From Planctomycetaceae bacterium (GTDB lineage Bacteria; Planctomycetota; Phycisphaerae; Phycisphaerales; SM1A02): a stretch of DNA of 6,259 nucleotides. How positions within the stretch are numbered: position 1 is the first letter of the stretch; every line of letters begins with the position of its first letter. The notes beneath the pieces were generated by a model. That model saw only the letters and a list, made by a program, of their open reading frames with translations, was not told the DNA's origin and searched no databases. The stretch spans positions 1-6,259 of the forward strand of contig NSIA01000183.1 in NCBI GenBank assembly GCA_002737585.1. Reading direction: 5' to 3'. Position numbers and translations under genes: made by a program. This document shows, one piece after another, positions 1 through 6,259 of the stretch.

Positions 1-82
1 GGACCACTCGAATTGGCTTCTTTGCGGAGCGATCGGCGCCTGCTGCGCGCGTCCCTTCGTCCATTGATCGTTCACTTTCCAT
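1..82 (-). CDS. Possible 5' end of an unidentified gene running off the left edge
   Basis: From an ATG at 82-80 on the minus strand the frame stays open to the window edge (27 codons). It reads as a hydrophilic, charged start followed by KKPIRVV, which looks like the first beta strand of an alpha/beta domain. An in-frame TAG at 94-92 rules out an upstream start; a second ATG at 64-62 is an alternative. It begins 42 bases after the stop of the MFS gene on the same strand, with no hairpin seen between, so it could be the next gene of an operon. No good ribosome binding site is present: a purine-rich AGGGAAGGGA sits about 15 bases upstream, which is too far. The other minus-strand frames are also largely open over this short stretch, so coding is not proven. 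The KPIRVV pattern resembles the start of cobalamin-binding domains, but seven residues do not allow a function call. Confidence 0.33.
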   Translation of the reverse strand, partial: MESERSMDEGTRAAGADRSAKKPIRVV

Positions 83-124
83 ACCGCAATACTAGCGTCC
101 CTTCCCTGCGCGGCTCAATGGCCA

Positions 125-1402
125 TCACGCCGGATCCGGCTCGCGCAGTGGCTCAATGTGGCGCAACTTGCGCAACTGAGGAACCGCCATGGTGATCACG
201 CCAAGCACCACCAACGTGCCGATTCCCCCACTGACCACGCTGGCTACTGGTCCAAAGAAACGGGCAACCACCCCGCTCTCAAATCCGCCCAACTCGTTGG
301 AGCACTCGATAAACATGGTGTTGACCGCACCGACTCGTCCGCGCAAGTGATCCGGGGTGCGCATCTGTACTAAGACGTGACGAATCACCACGCTGATGTT
401 GTCCGCGGCACCCGCAACTGCCAGCGCCAACACTGCTACCCATGGAACAGTTGCATATCCAAACACAATGGTTGCGCCCGCAAATGCCGCAACACTCCAG
501 AGAAGCATCGGGCCAGCGTTTCGGAAATTCGGTCGGAATGCCAACCAACCAGCCATGGCAAGTGCGCCCACGTAGGGCGAAGCGCGCAGAATTCCAAGGA
601 GTATCGGCGCCTGTTCAGAACTTGCTCCAAGCAGTTCGTCCGCGTACTGCGGAAGAAGCGCGGTTGCTCCGCCAAAGACCACCGCCAGCATGTCCAAAAG
701 GATCGCTCCAAATACTGGGCGCTCGTGCCACATGTGTGACATCCCCGCGAACATCGCCTTGACGGTCACCGCCCTGTTTCCACGGGGCGCAGCGCGCGGC
801 TTCACGGCGGCAACAGTCACTGAGAAGATCACGCAACCAATCGCGGTCAATATGTACACCGGCCATATCGCCGGCAAATAGGCAATCAATACGCCCGCCG
901 TCAGCGGCCCAACGATTGCCGCAAACTGAAAGATGCCACTCTGGTACGTCACTACATTCTGGAAAATGGAGTTGGGAACAATCAGCGGCAAGAAGCCCTG
1001 CCGCGCCGGGCCATTGAATGCGCGCACGCAGGCGCTCACCACCAACAGCACATAGAAAGCAAACACAGGCGCATCCATCCAAGAAAGCAGTGAGAAGCCC
1101 AACGCGACCGCCGCAAATCCTGCCTGGGTAGCTACCACAATGGCCTTGCGATCACGGGTGTCCGCCACATGGCCGGCAAGTAGCGAAAGCAGCACCACCG
1201 GAAGAGCCCGGCACAGACCCATGACGCCCAGTGCCAGTGGATCATGGGTGCGAGCCCAAATCTCCCACGCAATGGCGGTGTTCATCACCTGTAGACCGGT
1301 GGACCCAAACAGGAATCCCACCGCAAATCGCCGGTAATTGGCGATGCGCAATGCCGCGAATGCGTCATGGGCGGCGGGGGGGTGTTGTTCGTGGTGCGGC
1401 AC
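125..1402 (-). CDS. MFS transporter, EntS/MFS_3-like exporter
   Basis: A 425-residue inner-membrane major facilitator protein with about 12 hydrophobic segments, the usual size for the family. A short polar N-terminus leads into LRIANYRRF (18-26) and the first membrane helix. The MFS loop motif between helices 2 and 3 is AGHVADTRDRK (76-86). In the C-terminal half, TPDHLRGRVGA (349-359) followed by NELGGFESG (369-377) is the hallmark of the MFS_3 group that includes the enterobactin exporter EntS and many uncharacterised relatives. The substrate cannot be read from sequence; proton-driven efflux of a small molecule is the family expectation. The start is GTG at 1402-1400: an in-frame TAA lies at 1429-1427 and no other start codon falls between. 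The ribosome binding site is weak, a GGA about 12 bases upstream. The stop is TGA. The gene is divergent from icd and may share a transcript with the partial gene to its left. Confidence 0.9.
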   Translation of the reverse strand: MPHHEQHPPAAHDAFAALRIANYRRFAVGFLFGSTGLQVMNTAIAWEIWARTHDPLALGVMGLCRALPVVLLSLLAGHVADTRDRKAIVVATQAGFAAVALGFSLLSWMDAPVFAFYVLLVVSACVRAFNGPARQGFLPLIVPNSIFQNVVTYQSGIFQFAAIVGPLTAGVLIAYLPAIWPVYILTAIGCVIFSVTVAAVKPRAAPRGNRAVTVKAMFAGMSHMWHERPVFGAILLDMLAVVFGGATALLPQYADELLGASSEQAPILLGILRASPYVGALAMAGWLAFRPNFRNAGPMLLWSVAAFAGATIVFGYATVPWVAVLALAVAGAADNISVVIRHVLVQMRTPDHLRGRVGAVNTMFIECSNELGGFESGVVARFFGPVASVVSGGIGTLVVLGVITMAVPQLRKLRHIEPLREPDPA

Positions 1403-1517
1403 GTCGAGTGGGGATCCAAAGCCGAATTACAAAGCGTACCGCGCACAGCCCGGCGCGCCTTATCCTTTACGACCCACGGCCACGCGGCCAACCACCCTCA
1501 CGACTAGGAATTGACTC
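1403..1517. promoter_or_regulatory. Divergent intergenic region between the MFS gene and icd
   Basis: These 115 bases separate two divergently transcribed genes, so promoters for both must lie here or inside a coding region. No strong sigma-70-like pair is visible. Weak candidates are TATCCT at 1461-1466 on the plus strand, and TGTAAT read on the minus strand at 1431-1426, neither with a convincing -35 box at normal spacing. A perfect 8-base palindrome GGCGCGCC lies at 1452-1459, and a GGCC-ACGC-GGCC inverted repeat lies near 1479-1490. Both are short and GC-rich and could arise by chance. I cannot assign an operator. Confidence 0.45.
1506..1510 (+). promoter_or_regulatory. Ribosome binding site of icd
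   Basis: AGGAA lies seven bases before the ATG at 1518, which is ideal spacing for a Shine-Dalgarno site. It is the clearest ribosome binding site in the window and fixes the icd start. Confidence 0.75.
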
Positions 1518-2984
1518 ATGCGTATTGCGCTTGCTGCTGGCGACGGAATCGGACCAGAAATCATGGCTGCCACCTTGGAACTCTTTGCTGCGGCGGGAGT
1601 CAGTAAGTTGGTGGAGTTCGTTCCTGTTGAAATGGGCGAAGCGATCTTTGCACGCGGCAACACGCGCGGTATGACTGACGAGGCCATCCGCGTCGTGGAA
1701 GACCTCGGCGTGCTCTTCAAGGGACCGATGGCTACGCCGACCGGCGGTGGCGGTAAGTCCATCAATGTCACAGCGCGCAAGATGTGGAGCGCATACGCCA
1801 ACTACCGACACTTTCGCACACTGCCGGGCGTGGTCACGCCGTACAGCAAGGCTGGCATCAATCTTGACTTTGCCATCGTGCGTGAGAATATTGAGGACAC
1901 CTACGGTGGTATTGAGCACCGTCTGACCAACGATGTGATGGTGGCCAAGCGCATCATCACCGCGCCGGGCTGTGATGAAGTGCTCCGCTTCGCATTTGAG
2001 ACTGCCAAGCGCATGGGGATTGACACGGTGCACTGTTCGCACAAGGCCAACATCATGAAGATGACTGATGGTCTGTTCCTGGAACGATTCCGCACCATGG
2101 CCTTGGAATACCCAGGCATCGCCGCGCCCGACGTGATCGTTGATGCTCTGTGCATGAACCTGGTGATGAAGCCATCGCAATACAAGATGGTGGTGCTCAC
2201 CAACCTGCAGGGCGACATCGTCAGCGATCTTGCCGCTGGTCTTGTGGGCGGCCTTGGCTTCGCTCCGAGTGCAAACATCGGTCGCAATATCTCCATCTTT
2301 GAAGCAGTCCACGGCACCGCGCCGGACATTGCTGGCAAGGGAATTGCCAACCCAACTGCACTGGTGCTCTCCGGACTGATGATGCTTCGCCATATTGGTC
2401 TTGAGAAGCAGGCCGCCACGATTGAGAATGCATTGCTCGCTGCACTTGAGGACGGCGCGCACACCGGTGACTTTGGCGATCGCAGCAAGCCAACCCTGAA
2501 CACGCATGCCTTCGTCCAAGAGATCACTGCGCGCCTCGGACAGGAGCCAAAGACGGTGAAGCCTGCGCCTGCCGGCACCAGCGACCGCATCACGCGCGTG
2601 GCACATCCAAAGCCAGAGTCCGCCCTGGTGATGCGAACATTTACCGACGTGAAGAAGGAAGTCGCCGGACTGGATGTCTACGTAGAAGCCGTGCATCCAG
2701 CGGCCGATACCGCGGTGCAGATGCAGCACCTCTGCGCAACAAGTCCGTTTCAAATCACTCTCGTTTCCTGCCGCGGAATGCAAGTCTGGCCACGCGGATC
2801 CGCGTTCACCGAGTGTGTTGACTACTGGCGCGTTCGTTTCGAATTACGTGACGGTCGCACCGCAACGCAGGCGGACGCCATCGCGTTGCTTGGCAATATC
2901 ACCCAACACGCCGTTGTCAGCGAGTATGAATTGCTGCGCACCTACAACGGAGTGCGCGGCTGGACACTGGCGCAGGGGCAATGA
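1518..2984 (+). CDS. icd: Isocitrate dehydrogenase, extended Thermus/Rickettsia type, probably NAD-dependent
   Basis: Oxidatively decarboxylates isocitrate to 2-oxoglutarate in the cytoplasmic TCA cycle. The 488 residues match the long Thermus/Rickettsia subclass (about 480-496). The beta-decarboxylating dehydrogenase core spans roughly 1-341, with GDGIGPE at 8-14. The isocitrate-binding set is complete: Ser81, Asn83, Arg87, Arg97, Arg122 and Tyr129. Lys176 is the catalytic lysine, and Asp209, Asp233 and Asp237 are the metal ligands; spacing matches the E. coli enzyme. A linker (about 342-382) leads to the subclass-specific C-terminal domain (about 383-488), with SPFQITLVSCRGMQVWP at 409-425 closely resembling the Thermus protein. 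This domain and the Ser81 loop argue against isopropylmalate or homoisocitrate dehydrogenase. The cofactor loop HGTAPDIAG (265-273) has Asp270-Ile271 where NADP enzymes have Lys-Tyr, so NAD+ preference is predicted. ATG start with a good ribosome binding site; TGA stop. Probably co-transcribed with the ClC gene. Confidence 0.94.
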   Translation: MRIALAAGDGIGPEIMAATLELFAAAGVSKLVEFVPVEMGEAIFARGNTRGMTDEAIRVVEDLGVLFKGPMATPTGGGGKSINVTARKMWSAYANYRHFRTLPGVVTPYSKAGINLDFAIVRENIEDTYGGIEHRLTNDVMVAKRIITAPGCDEVLRFAFETAKRMGIDTVHCSHKANIMKMTDGLFLERFRTMALEYPGIAAPDVIVDALCMNLVMKPSQYKMVVLTNLQGDIVSDLAAGLVGGLGFAPSANIGRNISIFEAVHGTAPDIAGKGIANPTALVLSGLMMLRHIGLEKQAATIENALLAALEDGAHTGDFGDRSKPTLNTHAFVQEITARLGQEPKTVKPAPAGTSDRITRVAHPKPESALVMRTFTDVKKEVAGLDVYVEAVHPAADTAVQMQHLCATSPFQITLVSCRGMQVWPRGSAFTECVDYWRVRFELRDGRTATQADAIALLGNITQHAVVSEYELLRTYNGVRGWTLAQGQ

Positions 2985-3019
2985 ACTGATATGCACCGTC
3001 GCGCGCAACAACTCCGCAC
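2985..3019 (+). other. Short icd-clc spacer without a ribosome binding site
   Basis: These 35 bases contain neither a terminator-like hairpin nor a purine-rich ribosome binding site before the ATG at 3020. An in-frame TGA at 2987-2989 excludes an upstream start for the ClC gene. A 10-codon reading frame begins at ATG 2991 and its TGA (3021-3023) overlaps the ClC start as ATGA. That arrangement could couple ribosomes onto the ClC start, but it may be coincidental. Confidence 0.4.
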
Positions 3020-4864
3020 ATGAATAGCCGCGAGCCAATCTCTGGGGCGAAGCGCAATCCATTCCTGGCGGGGCTACTCAACCCAACGCAGCGTGCGGCT
3101 GCCATGTTGCGCCTGGATGCAGATTGGGCATTGGTTGCATGGGGCGCTGCCATTGGCGTGATCGTGGCCTTCCTAGCGCTCGGATTCATTCTGCCCATTC
3201 GCTGGGGCGAACACGCGCTTGAGTCCGCACTGCGCGGAAGCCGCGAAAGTGCGGCAGTGATTATTGCGGTGGCTCCCGTACTCGGTGCCATCGGGACGGT
3301 GATTGTCTTTGCCATTCTTCCGATGCGCCAGCGCGGCCACGGAGTTACCCAAGTGATGTACGCGGTGCAGCGGACCAACTCGCGCATTCCGCCACTGTTA
3401 GCGGTTCGGCAGTGGCTGGCCTCCACACTCACCATCGTGTCCGGCGGTAGCGCGGGGCCAGAGGGTCCGATCGTCACCATCGGCGCCACGGTTGGTTCAA
3501 ACGTCGCCCGCTTCATGTTGCGACCGTCGGCCAGCAACACCAGCACGCTGCTCGGATGCGGTGCCGCCGCTGGACTTTCTGCGGTATTTGCTGCACCGTT
3601 AACGGGCATCTTCTTTGCAGTGGAAGTGGTGCTGAAAGATTTCTCCGCGCGCACCTTTGCGCCGATCGTGGTTGCATCCGTACTGGCATTTGCCACCGTG
3701 CAAAGCGTGCTTGGTCCGGTTGATTCGCTGTTTGGCCCAGCGGCACGCGAGATCGGACCACGCCTCACCGGCATGACCATGGGGCTGACGCCATTCTTCA
3801 TAGTACTGGCACTGCTGTGTGCCTTCGGTGCGGTGTTCTTCATGCGATCGTTTGAAATCATCGAGCGCGCATTTGTCATTCTGCCAGTGCCGCGCATGAT
3901 GAAGCCCGTCATTGGCGCGGCGCTCTTGGGCATGGGCGGCGCGGCATGGGTGTGGATGCACCCCGAATCACCACTACCACCCTTCTTCGGCACCGGATAC
4001 TGGGTAGCGCGCGACCAGATTGAACACGCAGGACTCGCGTCACCGAGCTTCGCGTACGCGGGGATTCTTATGGTGTGGTTTGTTGGAAAGGTATTCGCTA
4101 CTGGCACCACACTGGGGTCCGGATCTGCGGGCGGACTCTTTGCCCCCAGTTTGGCGTGCGGAGCGATGCTGGGCGGAGCGTTTGCAGAAACACTGCGCGC
4201 CGCAGGATTTCAATCAACCCCGTCGCCGGAATTGGTACTTGCTGGCATGGGTTGCATGGTGGCTGCCACCACGCATGCGCCACTGGCGGGTGCCATGCTT
4301 GTCTATGAGCTATGCCACCAAGAGTCGGTGATTTTGCCAGTGCTATTGGCTACGGTGATCTCCACACTCGCGTGTCGGGCGATGCATCCGTTCAGCGTTT
4401 ACACCGCCGGACTTGCTGCCTTAGGCGTACGTCAAGGAGTGGTCGCTGACCTAGTGGCACTCCGAAAGATTGCGGTACGCCAAGTAGCACAACCGCCCGG
4501 GGTAGTCATTCTTGACAGCGCATCGGGCACCGCGCTTCTTGAATTGGCTGAGAAACACGGAGCACATGATGCAGTGGTGATTGATTCCGAAGGTTGCTAC
4601 CGCGGCATGATTACCGCGCGCGAATTGCAATCTGCACTCCTCGCCCGTGAAGCACTTGCCGCCACGGTTGCTGCCGATCTCATGCGCACCGATATTCCGG
4701 TCACCACTGAAGATGAGTCCATGGAAATCGCATTCCATAAACTCAGTGCGAAAGATATTGATGCCATCGCGGTAATTGATGAGCCAACCAAGCGTCTCCT
4801 TGGAATCCTGACCCGCGAGCGATTATTGCAGGCGTACGGCGGCGATCTCACATCCGGCAAATAG
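3020..4864 (+). CDS. ClC-family chloride transporter/channel with C-terminal CBS pair
   Basis: A 614-residue inner-membrane anion transporter. The N-terminal membrane part (about 37-470) carries the ClC ion-pathway motifs, and residue numbering happens to coincide with E. coli ClC-ec1 in the first half. GHGVT at 106-110 replaces GSGIP. GPEGP at 146-150 holds the gating Glu148. GIFFAVEVV (196-204) has Val203 where H+/Cl- exchangers have the internal proton glutamate. GSGSAGGLFAP (366-376) is the third filter segment, and Tyr461 matches the chloride-coordinating Tyr445. Residues about 476-614 form two CBS motifs, cytoplasmic domains that often bind adenine nucleotides and modulate gating. The protein is predicted to be a homodimer. 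ATG 3020 is the earliest possible start, although no ribosome binding site is visible; Met29 is a less likely alternative. It follows icd by 35 bases and its TAG stop directly abuts the stop of the convergent gene. Chloride as substrate is a family inference. Confidence 0.93.
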   Translation: MNSREPISGAKRNPFLAGLLNPTQRAAAMLRLDADWALVAWGAAIGVIVAFLALGFILPIRWGEHALESALRGSRESAAVIIAVAPVLGAIGTVIVFAILPMRQRGHGVTQVMYAVQRTNSRIPPLLAVRQWLASTLTIVSGGSAGPEGPIVTIGATVGSNVARFMLRPSASNTSTLLGCGAAAGLSAVFAAPLTGIFFAVEVVLKDFSARTFAPIVVASVLAFATVQSVLGPVDSLFGPAAREIGPRLTGMTMGLTPFFIVLALLCAFGAVFFMRSFEIIERAFVILPVPRMMKPVIGAALLGMGGAAWVWMHPESPLPPFFGTGYWVARDQIEHAGLASPSFAYAGILMVWFVGKVFATGTTLGSGSAGGLFAPSLACGAMLGGAFAETLRAAGFQSTPSPELVLAGMGCMVAATTHAPLAGAMLVYELCHQESVILPVLLATVISTLACRAMHPFSVYTAGLAALGVRQGVVADLVALRKIAVRQVAQPPGVVILDSASGTALLELAEKHGAHDAVVIDSEGCYRGMITARELQSALLAREALAATVAADLMRTDIPVTTEDESMEIAFHKLSAKDIDAIAVIDEPTKRLLGILTRERLLQAYGGDLTSGK

Positions 4865-4867
4865 TTA
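4862..4867. other. Abutting convergent stop codons
   Basis: TAG at 4862-4864 ends the ClC gene on the plus strand. TAA read at 4867-4865 ends the MFS gene on the minus strand. No base separates them, so any transcription terminator for either gene must lie inside the other's coding sequence. No GC-rich hairpin with a T-run is visible within about 60 bases on either side. Confidence 0.85.
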
Positions 4868-6256
4868 CTGCGTGGCCCCGCGTGTGCCTGTCAAGTCCCT
4901 GCGGTGTAATCGCCACCAGGTGATCACTGCGGCAACAACGCACAAGGCGCCCAGCACTGCAAAGATCCGGTTCGAATCCATTCCGGCATTGCGCAAGGCA
5001 AGAAACATGGCTGAGCCAAGGGCCGCCATCATGAAACTCATTCCATTGGCGGTTCCTAAGCATCGCCCCCGCGATTCATCCGGGGCCAACATTTGCAACA
5101 TGCTCTGTAGAGGAATGATGTAGAAGCCCGCCACCAAGCCGGTGTAGCTCACCAGGATTGCAACGTTGGTGTAGGTGGGAGTCATCAGCCCAAGCGCAAG
5201 GAATCCAAACGCAAGCCCAAGCGCGCCGGCAGGTACAAAGAACCGGCGTCGATGCGGGCGATCAAGCCACGCTGCCAACACGCAACTGATGCCGATCGAA
5301 ACTCCAAGTCCACCCATCAAGTAACTGACCTTGGCGTTCGAAACTGCAAGGATCTTTGAATAGTCCGGGAGCACCAACAGCGCCACCGCTGCTGTGAAGT
5401 AGAAGAATGTCCACGCCACCGCTACCGCGAGCAGCGGCGAGTGCGACATTTCGCGGATGGTGGTGACGTAGGTACTGATTGGATTCCACTCACGCGGCAA
5501 GGAGGGCATCTGCGCGCGAAGCCGCGGCAATGTCAAGCACGTGATGAACCCGAAGAACACCAGCACTGCCAACGCAATTCCTGGAAGCCATGCACCCCAT
5601 ACTGACGGTGCACTCGGCGCAATGGCCCCGGAAGCCAAAGTGCCGCCAGCAACTGCAAAGCTGGCCTCCCACTCATCCGCCAAGAACCCTGCAAGAAGTA
5701 CGCCAACAATGACTGCCACATTGGTAGCCATGTTGATTACTCCATTCGCACGCGCAATGTCGCGTCGAGCCACCAACTCCGCAATCATGCCGTACTTGGC
5801 TGGTCCGAAGAACGCACTGATGATGGCAAACAAAATCAGCGCGGCCATGGCTAACCATGCATCGCCGAATCCAAATCCAAGCGCAGCCAAAACCACCACG
5901 CCAAACGCTGCCAATTTCAATACAACCGTTACCGATCGCTTGGAGTTTCGATCCGCAATGCGCCCCGCCCACGCCGACAGCACAATGAACGGCACCGTAA
6001 AGGCCACGCCGATCCAACCGCCGCCGCCCTGGCCAAATACAAGTTCCCACGGGTTGCCCGCCGCCACCGCAATAGTGAGAAGCGTCTTCACAACATTGTC
6101 TGTTGATGCTTCCACAAACTGCGTTGCCAAGAGCGAAATGAAGCCTCGATTCCACAGTGGAGCGCTACCAGCAATGCCACGGCCTTCGGTGGGATCGATG
6201 TGGATGCCGATGTCACCCGTTTGATTCAGTACAACATCTGCTACCGGCACGGTCAC
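4865..6256 (-). CDS. LplT-like MFS transporter, start possibly outside the window
   Basis: An inner-membrane MFS protein of at least 463 residues with about 12 hydrophobic segments. NRGFISLLATQF (36-47) opens helix 1, followed by Asp53-Asn54, which fits the conserved DN pair of the LplT family. The MFS loop motif is GRIADRNSKRS (98-108). FFGPAKYGMIAEL (149-161) and ANGVINMATNVA (170-181) closely follow the LplT pattern. E. coli LplT moves lysophospholipids, mainly lyso-phosphatidylethanolamine, inward across the inner membrane for re-acylation by Aas. The fused acyltransferase domain found in some relatives is absent and the protein ends shortly after helix 12. The first available start is GTG at 6256-6254, but the frame stays open to the window edge, so the gene may be longer. 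Even from this GTG there are about 35 polar residues before helix 1, longer than usual. Substrate assignment is family inference; a generic MFS role is possible. Confidence 0.85.
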   Translation of the reverse strand: MTVPVADVVLNQTGDIGIHIDPTEGRGIAGSAPLWNRGFISLLATQFVEASTDNVVKTLLTIAVAAGNPWELVFGQGGGGWIGVAFTVPFIVLSAWAGRIADRNSKRSVTVVLKLAAFGVVVLAALGFGFGDAWLAMAALILFAIISAFFGPAKYGMIAELVARRDIARANGVINMATNVAVIVGVLLAGFLADEWEASFAVAGGTLASGAIAPSAPSVWGAWLPGIALAVLVFFGFITCLTLPRLRAQMPSLPREWNPISTYVTTIREMSHSPLLAVAVAWTFFYFTAAVALLVLPDYSKILAVSNAKVSYLMGGLGVSIGISCVLAAWLDRPHRRRFFVPAGALGLAFGFLALGLMTPTYTNVAILVSYTGLVAGFYIIPLQSMLQMLAPDESRGRCLGTANGMSFMMAALGSAMFLALRNAGMDSNRIFAVLGALCVVAAVITWWRLHRRDLTGTRGATQ

Positions 6257-6259
6257 TTG

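Noticed and set aside
13..195. 60-codon plus-strand frame at the left end
   Set aside because: It starts at TTG, runs into the 3' end of the MFS gene on the opposite strand, and shows no recognisable sequence features.
1452..1490. GGCGCGCC palindrome and GGCC-ACGC-GGCC inverted repeat in the divergent region as operator or terminator
   Set aside because: Both are very short and expected by chance in GC-rich DNA, and there is no second copy or T-run to support a function.
1467..2783. 438-codon open frame on the minus strand, antisense to icd
   Set aside because: It covers nearly all of a convincing icd gene. Its translation is rich in His, Arg, Cys and Ser with no recognisable domain, as expected for a codon-bias shadow.
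2815..3027. 70-codon plus-strand frame spanning the end of icd and the start of the ClC gene
   Set aside because: It is an out-of-frame shadow of the icd C-terminal domain, which is well conserved in its own frame.
2917..4110. 397-codon open frame on the minus strand, antisense to the ClC gene
   Set aside because: The translation is a Pro/Ala/Ser/Thr/Met-rich string with no fold pattern, and the opposite strand encodes clear ClC motifs throughout.
5541..6224. 227-codon open frame on the plus strand, antisense to the LplT-like gene
   Set aside because: Low-complexity Ala/Asn/Pro/Thr-rich translation mirroring membrane helices on the other strand; no ribosome binding site seen and no family recognised.
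1..6259. Search for CRISPR arrays, insertion sequences, tRNA/rRNA genes and defence or biosynthetic clusters
   Set aside because: No regularly spaced repeats, transposase motifs, terminal inverted repeats or tRNA cloverleaf patterns were seen; genes fill almost all of the window.

Overview
The window is compact bacterial DNA that looks moderately GC-rich by eye (not computed). It holds four large genes, with no RNA genes, mobile elements or repeat arrays that I can see. The organism cannot be named with confidence. The isocitrate dehydrogenase is of the extended Thermus/Rickettsia type, which occurs in several unrelated phyla. The last gene is a lysophospholipid-transporter-like MFS protein, a family best known from bacteria with a Gram-negative envelope.

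Layout, left to right: (1) positions 1-82, minus strand, possibly the first 27 codons of a gene running off the left edge; (2) 125-1402, minus strand, an MFS exporter of the EntS/MFS_3 type, starting at GTG; (3) 1403-1517, a 115-base divergent intergenic region that must carry the promoters for both directions; (4) 1518-2984, plus strand, a 488-residue isocitrate dehydrogenase with the extra C-terminal domain; (5) 3020-4864, plus strand, a ClC-family chloride transporter or channel with a C-terminal CBS pair, 35 bases after icd and probably co-transcribed with it; (6) 4865-6256, minus strand, an LplT-like MFS transporter, convergent with the ClC gene. The two stop codons abut with no base between them. 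The last gene is open to the right edge, so its true start may lie outside.

There is no obvious shared pathway. Icd is a core TCA-cycle enzyme, while the other three large genes are inner-membrane transporters. I see no new multi-gene system. The points that deserve a second look are at residue level. The isocitrate dehydrogenase carries Asp-Ile where NADP enzymes carry Lys-Tyr, which predicts NAD+ use. The ClC protein keeps the gating glutamate but has valine at the internal proton-glutamate position, which suggests a channel or weakly coupled transporter rather than a strict H+/Cl- exchanger. The tight convergent junction and the icd-clc pairing are lesser points.
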